Position numbers and translations under genes: made by a program. DNA of 64,000 nucleotides, taken from NCBI RefSeq assembly GCF_016714275.1, contig NZ_JADJNP010000001.1, positions 1,240,001 to 1,304,000 on the forward strand, written 5' to 3'. Position 1 is the stretch's first letter, and each line of letters begins with the position of its first letter. The notes under the pieces were generated by a model that was not told where the DNA came from, ran no database searches, and saw only the letters and a list, made by a program, of their open reading frames with translations. The stretch comes from Tessaracoccus sp. (lineage in GTDB: Bacteria > Actinomycetota > Actinomycetes > Propionibacteriales > Propionibacteriaceae). Shown here piece after piece: positions 56,844 through 64,000 of this stretch.

Positions 56844-57710
56844 ATGACGATCGAACTCGATGTGCGCTTACAGGACGGCCGTACGCTGCACGCCTACGAC
56901 ACACGCTCGGGACCGTCTGTCGCCGACGGCGAGGCACCCGAGTCCGCGACCGCGGTGTTCTGGCTTCACGGCTCACCCAACCTCGGCTCCCCTCCCGAAC
57001 CGCTGTTCGCCGCCGCTGCCGCGCACGGCCTGCGCTGGATCTCCTACGACCGGCCAGGATACGGAGGGCCGAGCCCGCACGACGGCAGGGCGGTCGCGTC
57101 GGCGGCGTCCGATGTCGCCGCGATCGCCGACGCACTCGGTATCGAGCGTTTCGCCGTGCTCGGCCACTCCGGCGGAGGCCCTCACGCGCTGGCGTGCGCC
57201 GCACTGCTCGCGGAACGGGTGATCGCGGCGGTGAGCATCGCTGCTCCCGCACCGTTCGCGGCGGAAGGGCTGGACTGGTTCGCTGGCTGGTCGCCCGGCA
57301 TCGCTGCGGAGAACCGTGCGGCGACGAGTGGTCGCGCCGCGCTACGCGCACACTGGGCCCAGACTGAACCCGAGGACATGAGCGCCTTCTTCACCGAGGC
57401 CGACGTCGCGGCTCTCGGCGGGGACTGGTCATGGCTGGCTGGTGTCACCGGAAAGGCAATCGAACAGGGCAACGAGGGGATGCTGGAGGACACCCTCGCT
57501 GCCGTCCAGCCCTGGGGGTTCCACCCAGGGAACATCGATGTCCCTGTCCTCGTGATGCACGGGGGGAACGACAGGATGGTTCCGACTGACCACGGCCGAT
57601 GGCTCGCCGCGCGCTGCCCGACGGCGGCGCTGCGACTGATCCCGGAGGCGGGGCACATCACCGTTCTCGACGGCGCCCCAGACGCTCTGGCCTGGATCGG
57701 AACCGTCTGA
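56844..57710 (+). CDS. Alpha/beta hydrolase
   Basis: A 288-residue alpha/beta-hydrolase. The oxyanion segment is FWLHGSPNLG, the nucleophile Ser lies in LGHSGGGPHA, and the late His is in EAGHITVL near the end. The lid region (about 150-210) resembles esterases and proline-iminopeptidase-like enzymes. ATG 56844. Isolated on its strand; substrate unknown. Confidence 0.88.
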   Translation: MTIELDVRLQDGRTLHAYDTRSGPSVADGEAPESATAVFWLHGSPNLGSPPEPLFAAAAAHGLRWISYDRPGYGGPSPHDGRAVASAASDVAAIADALGIERFAVLGHSGGGPHALACAALLAERVIAAVSIAAPAPFAAEGLDWFAGWSPGIAAENRAATSGRAALRAHWAQTEPEDMSAFFTEADVAALGGDWSWLAGVTGKAIEQGNEGMLEDTLAAVQPWGFHPGNIDVPVLVMHGGNDRMVPTDHGRWLAARCPTAALRLIPEAGHITVLDGAPDALAWIGTV

Positions 57711-57817
57711 ACGCCAGGTGTTCCCATGCCCGACCCGCGGATCGCGTCGCCTGCCAGGTTAGTTCCGTCCAGTTGCTCCGCGATCCGGCGTTACCCGGGC
57801 GGGATTCGTCAGATGCC

Positions 57818-57963
57818 CTATGTCAAGCCGCCGTGCTTTTGGGTGAGGACGCGTTGTAGCGCGCGGTGGGTTTCGGGGTGGTAGACGAGGCTGTCTTGCC
57901 AGCAGTGCCAGATGACGTGGAGCCAGGCGCGATCCAAGGCTGGCGTCGCGTCGCGGAACAGAG
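57818..57963 (-). pseudogene. C-terminal remnant of an IS110-family transposase
   Basis: The minus-strand frame ending at 57818 reads RAWLHVIWHCWQDSLVYHPE and HRALQRVLTQKH, which matches the extreme C-terminus of IS110-type transposases. The DEDD catalytic part and the rest of the element are absent, and the frame upstream (beyond about 57963) is unrelated and lies opposite the next gene. A scar of a past insertion; no terminal repeats were found, as expected of IS110. The remainder of 57711-58024 shows nothing else. Confidence 0.6.
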
Positions 57964-58024
57964 GCCCGGGGTCGCGTCTATCGCAGCCACAATCTCGCCG
58001 TTCACTCTCACCTAGGGTTTGCAC

Positions 58025-58558
58025 ATGGCCACGCATTTCTACACCGCGTCGTCGCTCGATGGGTTCATCGCGACTGACGACCACTCGCTTGAGTGGCTGT
58101 TTGCACAGGACTTCGACATGAACGGCCCGATGGCATACCCCGGGTTCATCGGACGGATCGGCGCACTGGTGATGGGGGCCTCCACGTACGAGTGGCTGTT
58201 GGAGAACCAAGAGGCGTGGGAGTACACACGACCCGCCTGGGTCTTCACCCACCGGGAGCTGCGGGTCCCCGACTGTGCCGACGTGCGGTTCTCACAGGGA
58301 CCGCCCTCCCAGGTCATCGACGATATCGCCGCATCTGCCGACGGTAATGACGTCTGGGTGATGGGTGGCGGTGACCTCGCCGGACAGTTCGCCGAAGCCG
58401 GTCTGCTCGACGAGGTCTGGGTGCAGTTCGCACCGGTGATGCTCGGCTCGGGTCGGCCACTATTCACCCGAGCCATGCAACTCGACCTGATCGATGTCGT
58501 CCGCAACCGCGACTTCGCTTGTACCCGTTACCGGGTCCGCAAGGGTCTGCCCCGGTAG
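58025..58558 (+). CDS. Dihydrofolate reductase-like (RibD C-terminal domain) protein
   Basis: A 177-residue RibD_C/DHFR-fold oxidoreductase. Motifs: FYTASSLDGFIATDD at the start (substrate side), GALVMGASTYEWLL, and the nucleotide-binding VWVMGGGDLAGQFAEAGLLD. Widespread actinobacterial family, often annotated as dihydrofolate reductase family protein; true activity usually unknown. ATG 58025 is preferred to TTG 58019. Confidence 0.9.
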   Translation: MATHFYTASSLDGFIATDDHSLEWLFAQDFDMNGPMAYPGFIGRIGALVMGASTYEWLLENQEAWEYTRPAWVFTHRELRVPDCADVRFSQGPPSQVIDDIAASADGNDVWVMGGGDLAGQFAEAGLLDEVWVQFAPVMLGSGRPLFTRAMQLDLIDVVRNRDFACTRYRVRKGLPR

Positions 58559-58606
58559 GCCAGACCCGCTCGACCCGCGTTCACGACCTCACACCAGGAG
58601 TACCAC

Positions 58607-59077
58607 CTAGGCTGCAGTCCGCCCCGAGGAGACGCCGGCGGTGTGGTCCCAGTCCCGCGGCGTGAGGTCCGGGCGTCGATGCAGGTAGCCATTGGAGAGC
58701 AGCGGCGAGGAGATGACCATGTCGGCGGTGGCCACGTTGCAGGCCATCGGGATGTTCCACACCGCGCCGATCCGCAGCAGGGCCTTGACGTCAGGATCGT
58801 GGGGCTGGGCCTCCAACGGATCCCAGAAGAAGACCAGCAGATCCAGCTCACCCTCGGCGATACGCGCGCCGATCTGCTGATCTCCGCCGACGGGTCCGGA
58901 GAGGAACCGGTGCACCGGTATCCCCAGCTCGTACTCGAGCATCGTGCCGGTGGTGCCCGTCGCGTAGAGGTCATGCTGGGCCAGAGTGTCCCGGTTGAAC
59001 TCGGCCCAGCTCAGCAACTCGGTCTTCATGTTGTCGTGCGCGACAAGCGCGATCTTACGTCGGTTCTCAGTACTCAT
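58607..59077 (-). CDS. mgsA: Methylglyoxal synthase
   Basis: A 156-residue enzyme that converts dihydroxyacetone phosphate into methylglyoxal and phosphate, a bypass of lower glycolysis that relieves sugar-phosphate stress. Motifs: IALVAHDNMK, the phosphate loop TGTTGTML, and SGPVGGDQQIGA; the catalytic Asp is in LDLLVFFWDPLE. ATG 59077 is used; GTG 59089 is in frame too. A sensible partner for a genome with many sugar-uptake systems. Confidence 0.93.
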   Translation of the reverse strand: MSTENRRKIALVAHDNMKTELLSWAEFNRDTLAQHDLYATGTTGTMLEYELGIPVHRFLSGPVGGDQQIGARIAEGELDLLVFFWDPLEAQPHDPDVKALLRIGAVWNIPMACNVATADMVISSPLLSNGYLHRRPDLTPRDWDHTAGVSSGRTAA

Positions 59078-59236
59078 ATCGGTTCTCACTACTCAGGATG
59101 TCCACCATGCTGCGCGGAAAAGGTTGCGGGGAGGTTAACCACACGCTGCTGGCTTGTTAAGAACGTCGAAGAGTTGGCCGTCGAGCAGGGCCGGGCACGA
59201 TGATCGGCAGCTCGTCGCCTGTTCTCGCGTGGAAAC

Positions 59237-59276
59237 GAAAAGCCCCCGACTCTGGCATATTGCCTAGTCAGGGGCT
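59237..59276 (-). terminator. Terminator of tRNA-Ala
   Basis: AGCCCC-GACT (59241-59251, one unpaired C) pairs with AGTC-GGGGCT (59266-59276), with an inner GGCA/TGCC stem. On the minus strand TTTT (59237-59240) follows. It lies 15 bases after the tRNA. Confidence 0.8.
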
Positions 59277-59290
59277 AATTCTTGAGGTTG

Positions 59291-59363
59291 TGGAGCTAAG
59301 GGGATTCGAACCCCTGGCCTCTTCCATGCCATGGAAGCGCGCTACCAACTGCGCCATAGCCCC
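59291..59363 (-). tRNA. tRNA-Ala (GGC)
   Basis: A 73-base cloverleaf on the minus strand. The acceptor stem is GGGGCTA with TAGCTCC (one G-U pair), the D arm has GCGC..GCGC, the anticodon stem CTTCC/GGAAG encloses ATGGCAT with anticodon GGC, and the T arm contains GGTTCGAATCC. The discriminator is A and CCA is not encoded. It serves GCC/GCU alanine codons, heavily used in this genome. Confidence 0.95.
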
Positions 59364-59552
59364 AGGTTGGTTCACCTCTCGGTGACCCTGCCGCCTTGCG
59401 GCGACTCGAAGAACTTTAGCGCATCTCCGCACAGGTTGGAAAATCGGTGCTGACAAGGGCCTCACCGACGTGCGACGCCCGCTGACAAACGCCGGCGCGG
59501 CCGTTCCGACGATCCGTCTCGGAGGCCGACGACCGCGTGTAGCGTGTGCGGC

Positions 59553-60386
59553 GTGGAGAAGGCCGGAGACGTGGTGTTGGACTACCTCCGCGCACAGGTG
59601 GGCGTCCTGCAGACCCTGGAGGACGGGGTCCTCTCCGACGAGCCGGACGCGGTCCACCGCAGCCGCGTGGCGACCCGGCGCATGCGTTCGGCCCTCGCGA
59701 CCTTCGAGCCGCTGTTCGCCCATCGACGAGTGCGACGGCTGCGCTCCGAACTGGCTTGGCACGCCGCCGAGCTGGGGGCGCCGAGGGATGCCGAGGTGTT
59801 GCGCGACGGCCTGCTCGCTGCCCTGGACAGCATCGGAGTGGCGGTGGATGCCGCCCAGCGTCGCGAGGTCAGCAATCGGTTGACCGACGCTCACGCCCGG
59901 GCGCACGGCGAACTGGTCGCAGCCATGGTCACCCCACGCTACGACGCCCTGCGGCGCGCGCTGACCTGCTGGCAGGCTGCTCCGGAACTCACCGCAGCCG
60001 CCGCGGCACCCGCCCAGCCAATGCTGCACGGCCTGCTCGACCGCGCGCGGGGCAGGGCCGCCATCCGCTACGCGGCCGCGCTCGCCGACCCCGCAAGCCT
60101 CGGCGGGTGGCATGAGGTACGCAAGGCGGCCAAGGCTGTCAGATACGGTGCGGAGGCACTCGCCCCCGTCTTCGGCCGCCGGGCACTGCGGCACGCCGCG
60201 GCCTGGGAAGCCGTCACCGACGCCCTCGGCGAGGTGCAGGACTCCGTCGTCGCCCAGGAGGCGCTCGCCGACCTGACTGGAGACCCCGTGATCGACGCCC
60301 TGCTCGCGTTCCAGTCCGGCCGCGGCCATGCAGCCCTGGCGCATGGCCGGGCCGAGCTGGACACCGCGCTCGCGGCGGGGCTATAG
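59553..60386 (+). CDS. CHAD-domain protein
   Basis: A 277-residue all-alpha protein of the CHAD family, whose conserved histidines and basic residues bind polyphosphate. The hallmark is DAVHRSRVATRRMRSAL near residue 30 and WHEVRKAAKAVRYGAEAL near residue 190. Usually found with polyphosphate granules or with CYTH domains; here it stands alone. Start GTG 59553 (GTG 59544 is in frame). Converges with the hemCD gene, ten bases apart. Confidence 0.88.
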   Translation: MEKAGDVVLDYLRAQVGVLQTLEDGVLSDEPDAVHRSRVATRRMRSALATFEPLFAHRRVRRLRSELAWHAAELGAPRDAEVLRDGLLAALDSIGVAVDAAQRREVSNRLTDAHARAHGELVAAMVTPRYDALRRALTCWQAAPELTAAAAAPAQPMLHGLLDRARGRAAIRYAAALADPASLGGWHEVRKAAKAVRYGAEALAPVFGRRALRHAAAWEAVTDALGEVQDSVVAQEALADLTGDPVIDALLAFQSGRGHAALAHGRAELDTALAAGL

Positions 60387-60396
60387 CGCCGCGAGA

Positions 60397-62073
60397 CTAC
60401 TTGTTGTAGTGCTTTGCCAGCTCGCGGGCGAGCGCAGCGACACCGAAGACGTCCTTGCTCTTCGCCGTCGAGAACACCGGGACCCCCTCCGCCACCAGAG
60501 CCTCCGCCGTCGGCTCGTCCCAGGCAAGGACCGCGACATCGTCGCGGTGGCCCAACAGGTGCGCATAGGCGTGAGCAAGCGACGGCTGGCTGAGCAGGAC
60601 CGCGTCCCAGGCGCCCTCATCCCACTTCTCGCGCAGCTCGGGCTCGAGGTCGGTGACGTCGGCCATCGTGTAGATCTCGCAGCGATCGACGGTATAGCCC
60701 TTCGCCCGCAGGCCGTCCTCCAACTTGGTGGACAGCTGATCGGGGCCGACGACGACGACACGCACGTCGCCCTCGGCAGGCGGGAACTCGTCCACGAGTC
60801 GCAGCGAGCTTGCCGTTCCGTCGGGGCACAACTCGACGGTGTACCCGGATTCCTCCACGATCTGCTGGGTGATCGAACCCATCGCGGCGATCTTGGCGCT
60901 GGCCGGGATGTCCCATCCGCGCTCGCGGAGCGCCCACATGGTCTGACCGGAGGGAATGACGACCCAGTCGGCACCGGCCATGATGTTGTCGGCTGCGATG
61001 AGGCGGCCCTCCTGCAGCGTCACGCAGTCCACTCGCAGCCCGTTCTGCCGCATCGTCTGCGAGAGCTGACCCTCGAGGCGCGGGAGGAGGACGCGGATGC
61101 GGTCGTCGTCGCTCCCCCACTCGATGAACATCGACTCGTCGTCGTGATGCTCGGTGAGGTCGACCGCCGACAGCACCTCCGGCGTGAAGAAGCGCTCGGC
61201 GCGGCGCTGCAGCAGCGCCTTCGCGACGTTGTGGCCGGTGCGCTGCGCGTGAAGGTGCGACGTCGGCAACCCGATCTCCAAGACCACGCGCTTCGTGCCA
61301 TCCACCGAGTAAACGCCCGCCTTCAGGCCGAGGATGCCGCGGCGCGACGCGAGGGCGCCGACGGGCGCGATGTAGGTGGTGTTCAGGCCGGTCAGCACCG
61401 CACGTTCGGCCTCGACGCAGATGCGGGTCTCGATGTCGTCGAGCTCGGCCAGCGCGGCGCTGACCTCGGCGTCGTCGGCGCGCGAGTCCAGCGCCAGCGC
61501 ACCCTGACCCGGGGCGGGCAGTATGGGCAGGTATTCCGCGATGCGGTCCTCAAGCCCCAGCGCCTTCAGCGTCACCGCCGACAGCACGACGGCGTCCAGG
61601 TCTCCCGGCTCCACGCGGCGCAGCCGCTCCTCCACGGAGCCGCCAACCTCGATGAAGGTCAGGTCCGGCCGCAGGGCTCGAAGCTGGGCCATGCGCCGCA
61701 GCGAGGTCACACCGACGCGCGACTTCCGCGGCAGGGCGGCCAGCGGCAGACCCGACAGCGTCGCGAGCGCGTCGCGGTGGTCGCCACGCTTCAGAATGGC
61801 ACGGATGACGAGATCGCCGGGTTCCTCGTCGAGCGGGATGTCCTTCATGGAGTGGATGACGACGTCGCAGAGCCCCTTGCGCAGGGCCTTGCGCAGTTCG
61901 CGCGTCGACGTGCCGATCGCCGGACCGCTGCCGGGCATCTGGCTGCTGTCGCCCGAGGTCTTCGAGACCCGGACGATCTCCACCTCGTGCCCCGCCTTGC
62001 GCAGAAGATCTGCCACCTGCTCGGAGCGCGCCAACGCCAATGCCGATCCCCGCGTACCCAGTCGAAGCTTCAC
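60397..62073 (-). CDS. hemC/hemD: Fused hydroxymethylbilane synthase / uroporphyrinogen-III synthase
   Basis: A 558-residue fusion: HemC at about 1-315 and HemD at about 320-558. HemC would join four porphobilinogens; HemD would close the ring to uroporphyrinogen III, the branch point for haem, sirohaem and cobalamin. HemC keeps the catalytic Asp78 (HSMKDIP) and the arginines in TSLRRMAQ, but the segment that normally carries the dipyrromethane-binding Cys (xGGCxxPxGA) reads NTTYIAPVGA with Tyr234. The only cysteines nearby are Cys69 and Cys219. HemD shows VRVVVVGPDQLSTKLEDGL. ATG 62073, 35 bases after hemL. Confidence 0.92.
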   Translation of the reverse strand: MKLRLGTRGSALALARSEQVADLLRKAGHEVEIVRVSKTSGDSSQMPGSGPAIGTSTRELRKALRKGLCDVVIHSMKDIPLDEEPGDLVIRAILKRGDHRDALATLSGLPLAALPRKSRVGVTSLRRMAQLRALRPDLTFIEVGGSVEERLRRVEPGDLDAVVLSAVTLKALGLEDRIAEYLPILPAPGQGALALDSRADDAEVSAALAELDDIETRICVEAERAVLTGLNTTYIAPVGALASRRGILGLKAGVYSVDGTKRVVLEIGLPTSHLHAQRTGHNVAKALLQRRAERFFTPEVLSAVDLTEHHDDESMFIEWGSDDDRIRVLLPRLEGQLSQTMRQNGLRVDCVTLQEGRLIAADNIMAGADWVVIPSGQTMWALRERGWDIPASAKIAAMGSITQQIVEESGYTVELCPDGTASSLRLVDEFPPAEGDVRVVVVGPDQLSTKLEDGLRAKGYTVDRCEIYTMADVTDLEPELREKWDEGAWDAVLLSQPSLAHAYAHLLGHRDDVAVLAWDEPTAEALVAEGVPVFSTAKSKDVFGVAALARELAKHYNK

Positions 62074-62108
62074 CCTTGATCCTTCCCAGAAACCTGCGGA
62101 CTAGTCTC

Positions 62109-63404
62109 TCACGGATGCGCGGCGGCTCGCGCGGCCCGCGGAAGAGCCGCGACGATGCGCTCCATCGCCGCGTCGTCGTGCGCCGCGGACAGGAACCAGG
62201 CCTCGAAGGCCGACGGGGGCAGCGCCACCCCACCCTCCAGCATGGCGTGGAAGAACCGGCCGAACGCGGCCTGGTCCTGCGCCTTCGCGGCCTCGTAGTC
62301 GGCCACCTCGCCGTCGCGGAAGAACACGGAGAACAGGCTGCCCGCGGTCTGGATGACGTGCGGCACGGAAGCGCGCAGCAGCGCCTCCCCGACCGCGACC
62401 TGCAACTCCGCGGACCGGTGGTTGACGCGTTCATAGACCGCGTCGTCGGCCAGCCGGAGCGTCGCAAGGCCCGCGGCGGTGGCCAGCGGGTTGCCGGAAA
62501 GGGTGCCTGCCTGATACACCGGACCGACCGGCGCCAGCAGCTGCATCAGCTCCGCGCGCCCGCCGAGTGCGGCGAGTGGCATCCCGCCGCCGACGACCTT
62601 GCCGAATGTCACGATGTCGGGTGCGTAGCCGCCCTCGAGGCCCAGCCAGCCGCCGGGGCCGACGCGGAAGCCCGTCAGCACCTCGTCGAGGATCAGCAGC
62701 GCACCGTGGCGGGCGGTGATGTCGCGCAGCGCGGCGTTGAAGCCGGGCGCGGGCGGGACGACGCCCATGTTGGCCGGGGCCGCCTCCGTGATGACGGCGG
62801 CGATCCGGTCCCCGACCTTGTCGAACACGCGCTCGACCGCGTGAAGGTCGTTGTAGTCGACGACGACGGTGTCGCCCGCGGCCGCGGCCGTCACGCCCGC
62901 GGATCCCGGAAGCCCTTGGGTGGCGACGCCGGAACCGGCCGCTGCCAGCAGCGCATCGGAGTGACCGTGATAGCAACCCGCGAACTTCACGATGACGTCG
63001 CGGCCCGTCGCGCCGCGCGCGAGCCTCACGGCCGTCATGGTCGCCTCAGTGCCCGTTGACACGAAACGCACCTGCTCGGCGACGGGCACGCGGGCGCGGA
63101 TCGCCTCGGCCAGCTCGACCTCGGCGGCCGTCGGCGCCCCGAAGGACAGGCCGCGGCCGGCGGCGTCCCGCACGGCGGCGACCACCTGCGGGTGCGCGTG
63201 GCCCAGCAGCGCGGGACCCCACGAGCAGACGAGGTCGACGAACGCGTCGCCGTTGGCGTCGACGACGTAGGGGCCGCGCGCCTCGGCGATGAACAGGGGC
63301 GTGCCGCCCACCGAGCCGAACGCGCGCACCGGCGACGACACGCCGCCGGGAATGACGGCACGCGCCCTGTCGAACAGCACCTGGTCCTCGTTCACTTGCA
63401 CCAC
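62109..63404 (-). CDS. hemL: Glutamate-1-semialdehyde 2,1-aminomutase
   Basis: A 431-residue PLP enzyme that forms 5-aminolevulinate in the C5 haem pathway. The PLP-binding Lys lies in VTFGKVVGGGMPLAA, and the substrate motif FVSTGTEATMTAVRLARG is intact. Start GTG 63404 has AAGGAG eight bases upstream and overlaps the end of hemB by 13 bases, so translation is coupled. Its presence shows that aminolevulinate is made from glutamyl-tRNA here. Confidence 0.97.
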   Translation of the reverse strand: MVQVNEDQVLFDRARAVIPGGVSSPVRAFGSVGGTPLFIAEARGPYVVDANGDAFVDLVCSWGPALLGHAHPQVVAAVRDAAGRGLSFGAPTAAEVELAEAIRARVPVAEQVRFVSTGTEATMTAVRLARGATGRDVIVKFAGCYHGHSDALLAAAGSGVATQGLPGSAGVTAAAAGDTVVVDYNDLHAVERVFDKVGDRIAAVITEAAPANMGVVPPAPGFNAALRDITARHGALLILDEVLTGFRVGPGGWLGLEGGYAPDIVTFGKVVGGGMPLAALGGRAELMQLLAPVGPVYQAGTLSGNPLATAAGLATLRLADDAVYERVNHRSAELQVAVGEALLRASVPHVIQTAGSLFSVFFRDGEVADYEAAKAQDQAAFGRFFHAMLEGGVALPPSAFEAWFLSAAHDDAAMERIVAALPRAARAAAHP

Positions 63405-64000
63405 GCGGCCATCTCCTTCGCCCAGTAGGTCAGCACGATGTCGGCGCCGGCCCGCACGATGGCGGTCACCGACTCCCGCGCCGCGGCCTCGCGGTCGATC
63501 CAGCCGCGCTCTGCGGCCGCGCAGATCATCGCGTACTCCCCCGACACCTGGTAGGCCGCGACGGGCACATCCGCGACGGCGGCGACGTCGGCCAGCACGT
63601 CCAGGTAGGAGCCTGCGGGTTTCACCATGACCATATCGGCGCCCTCAGCGAGGTCGAGCTCGACCTCGCGCAGGCCCTCGCGCCGGTTCGCCGGGTCCTG
63701 TTGGTACGTGCGGCGGTCGCCGTCGAGCGAGCTGGCGACGGCCTCGCGGAACGGGCCATAGAACGCGGACGCGTACTTCGCGGCGTAGGCGAGGATGGCG
63801 ATGTCCTCGAACCCCTCACCGTCGAGCCCTGCCCTGATGGCCTCGACCTGGCCGTCCATCATCCCCGACGGGGCGACGACGTGCGCGCCGGCCCGCGCCT
63901 GCGCGACGGCCATGGAGACGTAGGCCGCGAGCGTCGCATCGTTGTCGACGCGGCCGTCGGCGGTCAGGAAGCCGCAGTGGCCATGGCTGGTGAACTCGTC
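63392..64000 (-). CDS. hemB: Delta-aminolevulinic acid dehydratase, N-terminus outside the window
   Basis: The last 202 residues of porphobilinogen synthase, open at the right edge of the window (the whole enzyme is about 325 residues). It condenses two aminolevulinates to porphobilinogen. Both Schiff-base lysines are seen, in YAAKYASAFYGPF and VMVKPAGSYLD, and the edge carries GHCGF, a metal-site cysteine. It is upstream of and overlaps hemL in a hemB-hemL-hemCD operon. Confidence 0.96.
   Translation of the reverse strand, partial: DEFTSHGHCGFLTADGRVDNDATLAAYVSMAVAQARAGAHVVAPSGMMDGQVEAIRAGLDGEGFEDIAILAYAAKYASAFYGPFREAVASSLDGDRRTYQQDPANRREGLREVELDLAEGADMVMVKPAGSYLDVLADVAAVADVPVAAYQVSGEYAMICAAAERGWIDREAAARESVTAIVRAGADIVLTYWAKEMAAWCK

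Noticed and set aside
59200..59385. 61-residue plus-strand frame containing GFEPLASSMPWKRATNC
   Set aside because: It is the known false protein read across the antisense strand of a tRNA gene (tRNA-Ala here).

Overview
The window is GC-rich, densely coded chromosomal DNA from an actinobacterium, most likely a member of the Propionibacteriaceae (Tessaracoccus or a relative; this is inference). Supporting signs are frequent GTG starts, actinobacterial families (DUF3097, DUF4192, DUF5302, a MmyB-type XRE regulator), a single-chain HemC-HemD protein, and the housekeeping order hemW / lepA / rpsT / holA / comEC / comEA / leuS. There is no rRNA, CRISPR array or intact phage. One tRNA (Ala, GGC) is present.

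Layout. 1-5 kb: a metallo-beta-lactamase-fold hydrolase facing an arabinose block (araA, araD, LacI regulator, inositol-monophosphatase-like gene) with no araB. 5-8 kb: DUF3097 and a YtrA-type GntR/ABC module with a palindromic operator in its promoter. 8-16 kb: alpha/beta hydrolase, hemW, a sugar ABC importer without its own ATPase, and hrpB. 16-20 kb: lepA, divergent rpsT with a strong terminator, holA. 20-27.5 kb: a beta-glycoside island made of a GH42 beta-galactosidase opposite a PTS EIIBCA, a GH1 6-phospho-beta-glycosidase, a BglG/LicT antiterminator and a Gfo/Idh/MocA oxidoreductase. The PTS leader holds a recognisable RNA antiterminator overlapping a terminator. 27.5-30 kb: a decayed stretch with an epimerase broken by an in-frame TGA, a C-terminally truncated XRE regulator, an orphan cupin and a VapBC pair. 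30-36 kb: comEC, comEA, leuS. 36-43 kb: sugar kinase, DUF4192, small membrane and cell-wall proteins, L,D-transpeptidase, YgjP-type metalloprotease, PiT phosphate transporter. 43-49 kb: an M20 amidohydrolase, a DUF3100-like membrane protein and sdaA, then an MFS gene; the first two appear frameshifted. 49-59 kb: mixed enzymes and small proteins, including a frameshifted secreted nuclease-fold protein, a trypsin-like lipoprotein, an orphan cyclase-fold protein and an IS110-family remnant. 59-64 kb: tRNA-Ala, a CHAD protein and the haem genes hemB-hemL-hemCD.

How the genes fit together. The window joins housekeeping functions (translation, competence, haem synthesis) with plant-sugar use (arabinose, beta-glucosides, beta-galactosides, an ABC importer). 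The usual holA-comEC neighbourhood is split by about 10 kb of sugar genes and decayed genes, and the hemW-lepA neighbourhood by the ABC importer and hrpB.

Most notable observations: a near-perfect 45-bp palindrome within the first codons of the antiterminator gene; a HemC domain with tyrosine where the cofactor-binding cysteine is expected; the PTS leader attenuator; a terminator placed directly before comEA; several long inverted repeats between genes; and four coding lesions of one base each, which may be real decay or sequencing error. I found no clearly new multigene system.
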